From Sphingobacterium sp. (lineage in GTDB: Bacteria > Bacteroidota > Bacteroidia > Sphingobacteriales > Sphingobacteriaceae), in assembly GCA_031277685.1 (NCBI GenBank), contig JAITLV010000131.1, forward strand, positions 62,001 through 126,000: 64,000 nucleotides of DNA, in the 5' to 3' direction. This document shows positions 25,088 through 33,821 of the stretch, in pieces. The position numbers and the translations under genes are program-made. Within the stretch, counting starts at the first letter, position 1, and each line of letters opens with the position of its first letter. Below the pieces are notes generated by a model. That model saw only the letters and a list, made by a program, of their open reading frames with translations, made no database searches and had not been told where the DNA came from.

Positions 25088-28000
25088 ATGTATAAACGTA
25101 CCACGAATCATTTTGCACATAAACGGGCAAAACTATTTGGCGCATTACTGGCTATTCAGTGCGTTGCCGCTGTAAACAACAAGGCCATCGCCCTTGTCAG
25201 TCAATCCAAAATTAAATTACAGAACAAAGAATATACCCTGGTGAAGTTTGCCAAAGAAATCGAACGACAAAGTTCTTTTGTATTTCTTTATGACAACTCA
25301 CAGATCAATGACAATCAAAAGATTCGGGTTCATCATCTGGATGGCTCCATTGAGGAGATATTGGATGACAATCTAAAGGAACTTTCTTATTCGTACAAAA
25401 TTGTCAACAACACCATTGTCTTAAAAAAGAAAGCAGCGATAGACCAGACGAGTAGTCAATCTGTCCAACAGCTGGTCAAAGGAAAGGTTGTTGATATGGA
25501 TGGAAAACCCTTAAGCGGAGTTACCATTCGCAATATGGACAATGATCATCAGACCGAAACGAACAGTAAAGGGGAATTCTCCATAGACGCTACTGCTACG
25601 CAACAGCTCAGCTTTAGTTCCGTAGGTTATGAAACACAGCGCAGTACTGTTAGTGAAAACACGTTCCTGACAGTCCAACTGAAAACAGCCAATAATCAGT
25701 TAGAACAGATCGTTGTTGTTGGTTTTGGAACCCAAAAGAAAAAGGATATTACCGGTGCGATTGCCACCATGAGTACGAAGGATATCGAAGATAGGCCAAT
25801 CACTCAATTGGCGAGTGCTATGGAAGGAAAAATGGCTGGCGTAGAAATTGTAAAATCTTCAGGTCAACCACAAGCAGGCTTTTCCATCCGTGTACGTGGT
25901 ACCTCAACGATCACCGCGGGTAGCAATCCCCTGTATATCTTGGATGGAGTGCCTACCGAGAATATTTCAGAACTCAATCCATCCGATATACAGAGCATCT
26001 CTGTATTGAAAGATGCCGCATCTGCCGCAGTATACGGTTCATCTGGGGCCAACGGTGTTGTATTGATTACAACAAAACGTGGAAATAATGGAAAAACTCA
26101 AATAAACTTCGAAACCTATCAGGGTTTTTCTACAATCTGGAAAAGGCCAAAGGTATTGAACGCAGCGCAATATAAAGACTTGATGACCGAAGTCGGGCAA
26201 GTGGCCGATTGGTCTAAATACACAGCAGATACCAACTGGCCAGATCAACTGTTCCGCACCGGGCATAGCCAAAAATATCAGGGATCCGTACGTGGCGGGG
26301 ATGAAAAAACTGGATTTTATATCTCAGGATCCTATCAAAAGGATAATGGTACAGTAATCACAAATACTGTCAACAAAGTTAATTTTAAAGTCAACCTCGA
26401 TCATCAGATCAACAAGATTTTTAAGGTGGGAACCAGCTTATCCTATAACCGATGGTATGATGTGGATATCCCCGAAAACTCCAGAAACGGTGTTATTATG
26501 AATGCCTATCTGGGTTCGCCTGTCATTGGAATATATGGTGATAAAGGAGCTTTCACAGTCGATCCTTTTTATACTGATCTCGATAACCCGGTCGCTTTGG
26601 CGACGGGAAATGAACATTATTATGTTAATAATAGATTCACCGGAAACATATATGCAGAAGCAAATATCCTCCCTGAGCTAAAATTCCGGACTTTATTTGG
26701 CTATGAAAAATACAACAATCAATACCGCAGTTTTGTTGATCCTATCCGCACAACCGAAGGTCGGAAATATAAAGGGCGAGCTCAGCTTGATCAACAGGAC
26801 AACCAATATTGGATGTCTGAAAATACCTTAAACTACGACAAGACCTTTCATGAAAAACATCACTTCACGGGTTTATTGGGGTATATTACAACCAAAACAC
26901 AAACGACAGGTTCAAGCATAAGCACACAGAACTTTGCCAATCCGGCGATCCATACGGTCAATGGCGGATCTATGATTACCGAAATGCCAAATGCGAAAGA
27001 CGCAGCAATTACAACCGTCTCCGGAATCGCAAAAATAGGCTACGATTATAACGATACCTATTTATTTACAGCCAATTTACGGGCTGATGCATCATCTGTA
27101 TTTGGCCCCAATAACCGCTGGGGCTATTTCCCGTCCTTCTCTGCAGGTTGGCGGGTATCAAATGAAGGTTTCTTCGAAGCCTGGAAAAATACTGTCAACG
27201 ATTTAAAAATCAGAGCAAGCTGGGGGAAAGTCGGCAATAGCCAGATACCGGCATTCGCGTACCTCGGTTTAATAGATGTAACGGGTTCGTACGTAATTGG
27301 TGATCAAGTTGTTCCCGGGTATACACCAATTACATTGGACAATCCTAATCTGAAATGGGAAACGACCAATCAGACTGATATCGGTATTGATGCAAGCTTT
27401 TTAAATGCCAGATTAACCATTGCTGCTGACTATTATGCCAAGAAAACAATCGGACTTTTACTTAATTCCAGAGTCCCCTATAGCTCGGGATATGCCAATG
27501 TATTAAAGAATCTTGGTGACCTACAGAACAAAGGATTTGAATTTGAACTCAGTAGCCGGAATTTTGTCCAGGATTTCAAATGGAGTACAACGCTAACTTT
27601 CGGCCTCAACCGGAATAAAGTGTTAAACATCGATGGAGGTACCTATTATGATGGTGATATTAACGGCCGCGGAAACAGTACCATCGCCAAGGAAGGTCTT
27701 GCTTTAGGTTCCTTTTGGGGCTATATAGCCAAAGGGGTCAATCCTGAAACAGGCGACATGATCTACCAAATGGCAGATCCTGATGCAGGTCTTCAAACAA
27801 GCGATATGGCTGTCATCGGTAATGCAACACCAAAGTTTTTCTATGGTATGACCAACGATTTCAGCTACAAAAACTTTAACTTCTCTTTTTTCCTACAAGG
27901 TGTACAAGGAAACGACATCCTCAATGCGACACGAATCTATACCGAAGGTATGTGGGAACCCCGCAATCAAAGTGCGACAGTCCTCAATCGTTGGAGCCCA

Positions 28001-28357
28001 ACAAACAAAAATAGCACTATGCCCCGCCCCGATTTAAACAATACGGAGGACAATTACAATACGCAGATTTCCTCAAGATTTGTTGAAAAGGGTTCTTATT
28101 TGCGATTAAAATCGCTCACACTCGGTTATACAATTCCTAAACAGATCCTGGAAAAATGGAAAATAAATAAGCTGCGTTTTTATGTAACTGGTGAAAACCT
28201 ATTGACCTTCACCAAGTACAGCGGACTCGATCCAGAGGTAAGCATGTACGGCGGAACCAATCAGGCGACCGTAAGCTCCAATATGTCCCCTGGTATTGAT
28301 TTTGGCACTTCGCCACAGGCACGCACCTTTGTTGTTGGTTTAAACTTAACCTTTTAA
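25088..28357 (+). CDS. SusC/RagA-type TonB-linked outer-membrane transporter with STN domain
   Basis: A 1089-residue transporter. In order: signal sequence, STN (secretin/TonB N-terminal) signalling domain (about 40-115, YTLVKFAKEIERQSSFVF), carboxypeptidase-regulatory-like repeat (VKGKVVDMDGKPLSGVTI), TonB-dependent plug (LEQIVVVGFGTQKKKDITGA and SIRVRGTSTITAGSNPLYIL), and a 22-strand barrel ending TFVVGLNLTF. The STN domain marks a transducer that controls its own expression through FecR and the ECF sigma factor. Substrate unknown; no glycoside hydrolase is linked. Confidence 0.96.
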   Translation: MYKRTTNHFAHKRAKLFGALLAIQCVAAVNNKAIALVSQSKIKLQNKEYTLVKFAKEIERQSSFVFLYDNSQINDNQKIRVHHLDGSIEEILDDNLKELSYSYKIVNNTIVLKKKAAIDQTSSQSVQQLVKGKVVDMDGKPLSGVTIRNMDNDHQTETNSKGEFSIDATATQQLSFSSVGYETQRSTVSENTFLTVQLKTANNQLEQIVVVGFGTQKKKDITGAIATMSTKDIEDRPITQLASAMEGKMAGVEIVKSSGQPQAGFSIRVRGTSTITAGSNPLYILDGVPTENISELNPSDIQSISVLKDAASAAVYGSSGANGVVLITTKRGNNGKTQINFETYQGFSTIWKRPKVLNAAQYKDLMTEVGQVADWSKYTADTNWPDQLFRTGHSQKYQGSVRGGDEKTGFYISGSYQKDNGTVITNTVNKVNFKVNLDHQINKIFKVGTSLSYNRWYDVDIPENSRNGVIMNAYLGSPVIGIYGDKGAFTVDPFYTDLDNPVALATGNEHYYVNNRFTGNIYAEANILPELKFRTLFGYEKYNNQYRSFVDPIRTTEGRKYKGRAQLDQQDNQYWMSENTLNYDKTFHEKHHFTGLLGYITTKTQTTGSSISTQNFANPAIHTVNGGSMITEMPNAKDAAITTVSGIAKIGYDYNDTYLFTANLRADASSVFGPNNRWGYFPSFSAGWRVSNEGFFEAWKNTVNDLKIRASWGKVGNSQIPAFAYLGLIDVTGSYVIGDQVVPGYTPITLDNPNLKWETTNQTDIGIDASFLNARLTIAADYYAKKTIGLLLNSRVPYSSGYANVLKNLGDLQNKGFEFELSSRNFVQDFKWSTTLTFGLNRNKVLNIDGGTYYDGDINGRGNSTIAKEGLALGSFWGYIAKGVNPETGDMIYQMADPDAGLQTSDMAVIGNATPKFFYGMTNDFSYKNFNFSFFLQGVQGNDILNATRIYTEGMWEPRNQSATVLNRWSPTNKNSTMPRPDLNNTEDNYNTQISSRFVEKGSYLRLKSLTLGYTIPKQILEKWKINKLRFYVTGENLLTFTKYSGLDPEVSMYGGTNQATVSSNMSPGIDFGTSPQARTFVVGLNLTF

Positions 28358-28375
28358 CCCATTAAATTGAATAAC

Positions 28376-29926
28376 ATGAGATCTAATTTATATACATCAC
28401 TCACAATAGCCTTAATAGCATCCTTATCCTTTACTTCCTGTAAGAAGTTTCTAGATATACAACCGACATCCACCGTAACGAGTGAAAACGCTTACCTGAC
28501 CGGTGACAATATCGAAAAAGCGCTCAATGGAGCATACAATTCCTTTATTGGAAATGGTACCAGATCTGGTAGCAATGCCAATTACTACCAATGGGAGATG
28601 ATCCTACAAACGGATATTCGCTCTGACAACGCACATGCTGCCGGTGGTGGTGAGATCGATTTCGCACAAATTGATTTCAACACCATCACCAACACGAACG
28701 AAATGGTAAGACGGGACTGGGAAGAATTGTATGGCGCGATTTCAAAATGTAATATCGTCATTGATAACGTCGTAAAAGTCGCTGACCCCACCTTCTCAGA
28801 AGAGAGGCGTAAACAAATCATTGGAGAAGCATCGTTTTTAAGAGCATTCCATTACTATCAGCTAGTGAAATTGTATGGCGGCGTTCCCCTGGAGAAGCAC
28901 TCCAACAGTACAGACCCGGAAGTTATCCGCATCAAAAGAGCAACGGTTGAAGAAGTTTACGACTTTATAGACTCCGATTTACAGGTTGCAGTAAATAACC
29001 TACCGGATGGATTTGGGCAGCCATCCATTGACAAAGTCCGTGCGACGAAAGGTGCTGCAAATGCGCTCTTGACAAAAATATGGGCACAACGACCAGATCG
29101 AGATTACACGAAGGTTCTCCAATACGCCAACGCTGTCATCAATGGAAAAGGTGGCTATCAATTGCTTCAAAACTATGCTGACCTCTTTGATGGCGCACAC
29201 AACTATAACAATGAATCAATTATTGAAATTCCTTATGTTGCTGGAAGCCCTAATTTAAGCTGCTGGGGAGGCGCCTTCTTTTTCCCAGACCTCGACCAAA
29301 ATGGGCTCATCAATGAAAATGAATGGCGCAGATATGGTACCCCTTCAAAAGATCTCGTAGCGGCTTACGACAAAACAGGTGACACAAAACGAAAAAATGC
29401 CAATATCTGGTTTTTTTCCGTTCCTTGGGCGGACGAGTTCTGGAATCCATGTGGTGATGCGAGTACAAAAATCCCCTTTAATGTCAAACAAAAACACGCC
29501 AATAGTTTCCAAAGCGGAGATCACTTCTACCTACTGCGCCTTGGTGATATCGTCTTATTAAAAGCCGAAGCCTTAAACGCCCTAGGGAACACGAACGAAG
29601 CTATTAATACTATTAATTTAATACGTCATCGCGCTGGACTATCCAATATCACAACAAGCGATGCCAATCAGCTAAAATCAATTATACTCAACGAACGTCG
29701 TTTGGAACTTGCATTTGAAGGTCAACGTTGGGATGATTTAAACCGGTATGGCGTTACAGTAGATGTTATGAACAATTTAAATGAATTTAAGTTTACCTGT
29801 AACGATGGACAGATAAGTCAATCTACTCCAATCAAATATAATTTTAACCAAAATAGCTTGCTACTCCCAATACCATTATTGGAAATGCAGGCAAACCCTA
29901 GCCTGACACAAAATCCGGGCTATTAA
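28376..29926 (+). CDS. SusD/RagB-type nutrient-binding lipoprotein
   Basis: A surface lipoprotein that lids the SusC channel. The ATG at 28376 (516 residues) is preferred over a TTG at 28367. The lipobox is LSFTSC, followed by KKFLDIQPTSTVTSENAY, the usual SusD N-terminus. The C-terminal signature NLIRHRAGL..LKSIILNERRLELAFEGQRWDDL is complete. It starts 18 bp after the SusC stop, so the pair is co-transcribed. Confidence 0.95.
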   Translation: MRSNLYTSLTIALIASLSFTSCKKFLDIQPTSTVTSENAYLTGDNIEKALNGAYNSFIGNGTRSGSNANYYQWEMILQTDIRSDNAHAAGGGEIDFAQIDFNTITNTNEMVRRDWEELYGAISKCNIVIDNVVKVADPTFSEERRKQIIGEASFLRAFHYYQLVKLYGGVPLEKHSNSTDPEVIRIKRATVEEVYDFIDSDLQVAVNNLPDGFGQPSIDKVRATKGAANALLTKIWAQRPDRDYTKVLQYANAVINGKGGYQLLQNYADLFDGAHNYNNESIIEIPYVAGSPNLSCWGGAFFFPDLDQNGLINENEWRRYGTPSKDLVAAYDKTGDTKRKNANIWFFSVPWADEFWNPCGDASTKIPFNVKQKHANSFQSGDHFYLLRLGDIVLLKAEALNALGNTNEAINTINLIRHRAGLSNITTSDANQLKSIILNERRLELAFEGQRWDDLNRYGVTVDVMNNLNEFKFTCNDGQISQSTPIKYNFNQNSLLLPIPLLEMQANPSLTQNPGY

Positions 29927-29936
29927 TGACCAACCC

Positions 29937-29980
29937 AAGGCCGTGTTTGTATTTTTAATTCTAACGAACGCGGCCTTTTT
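29937..29980 (+). terminator. Terminator after SusD
   Basis: Fourteen pairs including G-U (AAGGCCGTGTTTGT with ACGAACGCGGCCTT), followed by a T-run. It separates SusD from the HGSNAT-like gene, which may thus be expressed only by read-through or from its own promoter. Confidence 0.75.
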
Positions 29981-29994
29981 TCTAAACTTCACTT

Positions 29995-31116
29995 ATGAAT
30001 CGCTTTAAATCATTAGATGTATTTCGTGGATTTACCGTGGCAGCAATGATACTGGTGAATAATCCTGGAAATTATCAGCACGTATATCCGCAATTGGAGC
30101 ATTCTGCCTGGCACGGCTGTACATTTACAGATCTTATTTTTCCATTTTTCTTGTTCGCAGTAGGTAACGCAATGGCCTTCTCTCTCAAAAAAATGAACGA
30201 ACTCCCAACACAGGTATTCCTTAAGAAAATAGGCAAAAGGTTTTTATTATTATTCTTGATCGGCTTTCTATTAAATATCTTTCCTTTTGTTGAATGGAAC
30301 AGTCAACATCAGCTCGAATGGTTACCATTCGAAAAATACCGGTATTTCGGTGTGTTACAGCGCATCGCTTTATGTTATTTTTGCAGTGCCATGTTCATTT
30401 ACTATCTCAAGGATAAAGGGGCACTTATTGCGGCCATCTCGCTGCTATTTATCTATTGGCTCATCTGTTATATAGCCAATCCGATTGACTCTTACAGCTT
30501 GGATGGCTGGTTTGGAACCTCACTGGACATCAATTTTTTCGGTGCATCCCATCTTTATCATGGCGAAGGTAAGGCATTTGATCCCGAAGACCTCTGGAGT
30601 GCAGCCCCCGCAATCAGTCAAACGATTTTTGGTTACATTGCCGGAAAATATATCATTCAAAAATTGACAGGAAAGCGCGAATTGATCCGACTATTTGTTT
30701 GTGGGTTGATCTTCATTTTAATTGGATACATTTGGTCTTTTGCCTTTCCCATCAATAAGAAGATTTGGACAAGCAGCTATTGTCTATTCACGACAGGTAT
30801 CGCTTTATCATTCCTGAGCCTGCTAATTTATCTCATCGAATTTCTAAAAATCAAAGGGCCGCTTTATACTGTGTTTGATGACTTTGGAAAGAACACACTT
30901 TTCATTTATTGTCTGAGTGGAATTATCCCGACTGTAAGTACCTTTATTTTGATATCCAACACGAAACATAATCTTTGGGATTTTAGCTATCAAGTTCTGT
31001 TTGGAAACTGGACAAACCAAGCAGCGGGATCAGCCATATTCGCCTTATTTTTTGTTTTTCTAAATTGGCTAGTTGCTTGGTTTCTTCGAAGAAAAAACTG
31101 CTACATCAAAATTTAG
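29995..31116 (+). CDS. HGSNAT-like acyltransferase membrane protein (DUF5009 type)
   Basis: A 373-residue polytopic membrane protein. The N-terminal RFKSLDVFRGFTVAAMILVNNPG and the HxAWHGCTFTDLIFPFFLFAVGNA block are the signatures of the heparan-alpha-glucosaminide N-acetyltransferase-like family; the conserved His is His37 or His40 region in HSAWHG. About ten spans are visible. The family moves an acetyl group across the membrane onto amino sugars in the known eukaryotic case. Its place after SusCD hints at an amino-sugar substrate, which is inference. Confidence 0.87.
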   Translation: MNRFKSLDVFRGFTVAAMILVNNPGNYQHVYPQLEHSAWHGCTFTDLIFPFFLFAVGNAMAFSLKKMNELPTQVFLKKIGKRFLLLFLIGFLLNIFPFVEWNSQHQLEWLPFEKYRYFGVLQRIALCYFCSAMFIYYLKDKGALIAAISLLFIYWLICYIANPIDSYSLDGWFGTSLDINFFGASHLYHGEGKAFDPEDLWSAAPAISQTIFGYIAGKYIIQKLTGKRELIRLFVCGLIFILIGYIWSFAFPINKKIWTSSYCLFTTGIALSFLSLLIYLIEFLKIKGPLYTVFDDFGKNTLFIYCLSGIIPTVSTFILISNTKHNLWDFSYQVLFGNWTNQAAGSAIFALFFVFLNWLVAWFLRRKNCYIKI

Positions 31117-31214
31117 CTACGATGTCATCTACGTTTTATGTAGACACCCTGTCACAAGAACTGTAGACAATCCACCTACCTGTAGACGTTTCAGCTTAGA
31201 TGCTTTAATAAAAA

Positions 31215-31231
31215 AAGGGCCTTGGGCCCTT
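31215..31231 (+). terminator. Terminator after the HGSNAT-like gene
   Basis: AAGGGCC-TTG-GGCCCTT preceded by an A-run and followed by T-rich sequence, about 100 bases after the stop codon. Confidence 0.75.
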
Positions 31232-31418
31232 TTATATATAAAGATATGGATAAGATATACCGTAGCTACTTTTAGAAAACGCCCCATCTTTGTTTACTAA
31301 TTCCGCCATTACAGTATGCTGACGCTAAAATAGGGTAAATTAACCCTATAGAGAAAAAAAAACAGGGGGACAAAAGGGGGGACAAATCACAATAAATTGA
31401 CAAACAAGTAATTACAAA

Positions 31419-31451
31419 CCAAATAAATTATTCTAAAAATAATTTATTTGG
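31419..31451. repeat. Perfect 14-bp inverted repeat
   Basis: CCAAATAAATTATT (31419-31432) and AATAATTTATTTGG (31438-31451) are exact complements around a five-base loop. It lies far from any stop codon and has no GC-rich stem, so a protein-binding site or element remnant fits better than a terminator. Confidence 0.6.
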
Positions 31452-31532
31452 AATAAAATAATAAAATCGTCCTTAGGTCGGCAGTCATTTATTACACCGT
31501 ATATCAGCTGTCAATGCAGTATACATAAAAAA

Positions 31533-31677
31533 GAAGACCTGAGGTTGGGAGCCCCAGGTCTTAACTAACCAATTATTAACCTAAATTATGAAAAGTCTTT
31601 TTTTATTATTCTACACAAGGAATATTTCAACAATTAGACCAAAAAAAACTGTCACTTCCTATTTCACATTTTTTTAA
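31533..31677 (+). pseudogene. Orphan SusC-operon-like leader with stub ORF
   Basis: A hairpin (AAGACCTG with CAGGTCTT, 31533-31561) is followed by CTAACCAATTATTAACC and an ATG at 31588, a leader layout I associate with Bacteroidota SusC-type genes. The frame opens MKSLFLLFYTRN, like a signal-peptide start, but stops after 29 codons. It may be the 5' remnant of a deleted outer-membrane protein gene. The association with SusC leaders is from memory and not proven here. Confidence 0.35.
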
Positions 31678-31753
31678 CAAATAACTGAGATTGGTATGAC
31701 GAATTACTGCTTCAGCATATCGATTGCCGGTTTTCATACAGCATATAGGCTTG

Positions 31754-33202
31754 CTAAAAAAGTCCTGCTCTCGTCAGACTGTCATAATTACTGTCAGGTT
31801 CAGCCGCCACCAGACCAATAGGATTTTTAGTTAAGAAATGTATTTTATTGGGATATCTTTCAGCCATTTGTCGCACCAGTTCCATCATATAATGGTTGCT
31901 CGGATAAATCTGTACCAGGCTTCTGATATCTTCAAAATTAGCATACTGACTGTATGAATCAATATAGCCCATGCCATAAAATCGGCCATTCTCGATCACA
32001 ATACAGCTTTTTTCTTCAACATGCCTTCCCTTATCTATCAAGACATAAGAAGGCCTCTGCTTTAACCACCCGTCAATGCAGCGTTCTACGCGGGTATTAT
32101 GGAGGTCCCGGTCCGGCATACTTGATCGGACAATGTGTTTAACAGCCAAACTGGCAGTGCCAAAATGACAAAATTGGGAATCAATCTCGCCCTCTTTCAT
32201 AAAGGACTGCAATAATTGAATGGCATCATACTCCCGTTGAAATAGCTGTATGCAATCTTGAATCCGATTCATCTTGCCTATAGCCAAATGCAGATAGCTA
32301 TTTTGATCCTCATAGCAAAACAGGCCAAACTTAGGTTCATAGCGCTTGAGCGCACGATTATATTTCGGCCATAGCCGTTTAATCTCTGCACATTCTAGCA
32401 AGAGTGACATGAGTTCGGTACCACAGGATTCGTAGCTAATATGATAGATGTCTTTCAAAAAGTTTTGCCGTTGCGCCTGAATATTGTTGCCCGTAAAATG
32501 GGACAACACGCGCTTCTTGATATTCACGGCCTTGCCGACATAGATTACTTTCCCATTTTTGTCATGAAAATAATAGACACCATGTGTATCAGGAAGCTGC
32601 TCAAATTCCTTAAGATTCAAATGCGGAGGGAAACGCTGGTCAATTGATTTGTGCCTAATCATCTCCTGAAAGATCTGAGCTGTATCAAGCGCGCGGAGAT
32701 AGGCAAAAAGAATCGCTGTTGCATCCGCATCACCACCTGCTCGATGCCGATTTTCAATCGGAATATCCAGATAATCACACAAACGGCCCAAACTATAGGA
32801 TAATAATCCCGGCTTGATCTTACGCGCATACCGTACAGTACATAGTTTGATGGAAGACCATTCTATTCCTACTTCCTGAAGTTGAAAACGAATAAAAGAA
32901 TAATCAAAATTGACGTTGTGCGCAACAAAAACCCGATCCTTCAACAATGAATGGACCTCGTCTGCAATATCCGCAAATATAGGTGCATCCTTAACCATAT
33001 CATTGTCGATACCCGTAAGCGCAAAAATAGCATTGGGAATTTCTATACCCGGATTTACGAGTGTCTCCCAACGCTGCAGCACGCGATTGCCATCGTGGAT
33101 AACAATCGCAATTTCGGTGATCCGACTGGATTTTGCATTACCTCCTGTGGTTTCAATATCCACAATCGCAAACTCTTGCTTTTTACTTCGATTCATACTC
33201 AT
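31754..33202 (-). CDS. DnaQ-like 3'-5' exonuclease fused to GIY-YIG nuclease
   Basis: A 482-residue two-nuclease protein. Residues about 8-175 are a DEDDh exonuclease (FAIVDIETTGG, AHNVNFDYSFI, HRAGGDADATA). Residues about 200-285 are a UvrC/Cho-like GIY-YIG domain (GVYYFHDKNGKVIYVGKAVNIKKRVLSH). The remaining about 200 residues are unassigned. It lacks UvrC's C-terminal RNase-H and HhH parts. It probably acts in DNA repair, with an endonuclease nick followed by 3' trimming; this is inferred from domain content. Confidence 0.9.
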   Translation of the reverse strand: MSMNRSKKQEFAIVDIETTGGNAKSSRITEIAIVIHDGNRVLQRWETLVNPGIEIPNAIFALTGIDNDMVKDAPIFADIADEVHSLLKDRVFVAHNVNFDYSFIRFQLQEVGIEWSSIKLCTVRYARKIKPGLLSYSLGRLCDYLDIPIENRHRAGGDADATAILFAYLRALDTAQIFQEMIRHKSIDQRFPPHLNLKEFEQLPDTHGVYYFHDKNGKVIYVGKAVNIKKRVLSHFTGNNIQAQRQNFLKDIYHISYESCGTELMSLLLECAEIKRLWPKYNRALKRYEPKFGLFCYEDQNSYLHLAIGKMNRIQDCIQLFQREYDAIQLLQSFMKEGEIDSQFCHFGTASLAVKHIVRSSMPDRDLHNTRVERCIDGWLKQRPSYVLIDKGRHVEEKSCIVIENGRFYGMGYIDSYSQYANFEDIRSLVQIYPSNHYMMELVRQMAERYPNKIHFLTKNPIGLVAAEPDSNYDSLTRAGLF

Positions 33203-33307
33203 TCCTAAAACAAATATACTAACATTTTTAGTATAAACCCATTTTTTATAAAGTTTATTCCATCGCCGATGACCGAATCCTAGCGCAGTGATGGATTAAG
33301 GGATTAT

Positions 33308-33377
33308 CCTTCCTGTTATAATTCGGTCAATTTTTAGCAATATTCAACAGAATCAACAGTACAGGAAGGCTGTTGAT
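33308..33377. repeat. Second interlocked inverted-repeat pair
   Basis: CCTTCCTGT (33308-33316) pairs with ACAGGAAGG (33361-33369); ATCAACAG (33352-33359) pairs with CTGTTGAT (33370-33377). The second pair makes a hairpin whose ten-base loop holds one arm of the first pair. It lies between the divergent nuclease and GNAT genes, upstream of a promoter-like TACTTTAA near 33399. Confidence 0.45.
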
Positions 33378-33430
33378 TGGATTTTGTTTATTTTGTGACT
33401 ACTTTAATGTAAGAAATCAAATTATCATCA

Positions 33431-33712
33431 ATGGAAGTAACACATAAAAACGACGAAAAGCATGGCAGTTTTGAGATCATAGATCAAGGCAAAGCGGTGG
33501 CACAAATGACATACACCTGGGCCGGACCAACAAAATTTATCATTGACCACACTGAAGTCAGTGAAAACTATACGGGCAAAGGACTAGGTAAGCAAATGTT
33601 AATGGCAGCAATTGCTTTTGCCCGGAAAGAACATCTCAAAATCCTTCCACTATGCCCCTATGCTAAATCGGTCTTTGACAAAGAGCCTGAATTGGCTGAT
33701 GTACTCTTTTAA
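33431..33712 (+). CDS. Small GNAT-like N-acetyltransferase (YjdJ type)
   Basis: A 93-residue minimal acetyl-CoA-binding domain: AQMTYTWAGPTKFIIDHTEV, the CoA loop GKGLGKQML and the end ILPLCPYAKSVF. This is the short GCN5-related group seen as YjdJ. Substrate unknown. A very long hairpin terminator follows. Confidence 0.88.
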   Translation: MEVTHKNDEKHGSFEIIDQGKAVAQMTYTWAGPTKFIIDHTEVSENYTGKGLGKQMLMAAIAFARKEHLKILPLCPYAKSVFDKEPELADVLF

Positions 33713-33724
33713 AATAAGGAGGAA

Positions 33725-33779
33725 GCATAAAAAAATGAGGTTCGATTGCTATAGCAAATCGAACCTCATTTTTTTATGC
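33725..33779. terminator. Long bidirectional terminator
   Basis: A stem of about 23 pairs from GCATAAAAAAATGAGG to its complement CCTCATTTTTTTATGC, around GCTATAGC, between the convergent GNAT and hutG genes. Confidence 0.9.
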
Positions 33780-33821
33780 TTTTCTTTATCCCAACGACAA
33801 AAGTAATCAGGGTATGACGAA

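Larger units (their letters stand above)
31232..31753. other. Composite intergenic region
   Basis: No full gene. In order it has a hairpin ATAGGGT/ACCCTAT (31330-31349), a doubled GGGGGACAAA (31365-31386), a perfect 14-bp inverted repeat (31419-31451), and a SusC-like leader with hairpin and 29-codon stub ORF (31533-31677). The mix of parts suggests an old insertion or deletion scar. Confidence 0.5.
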
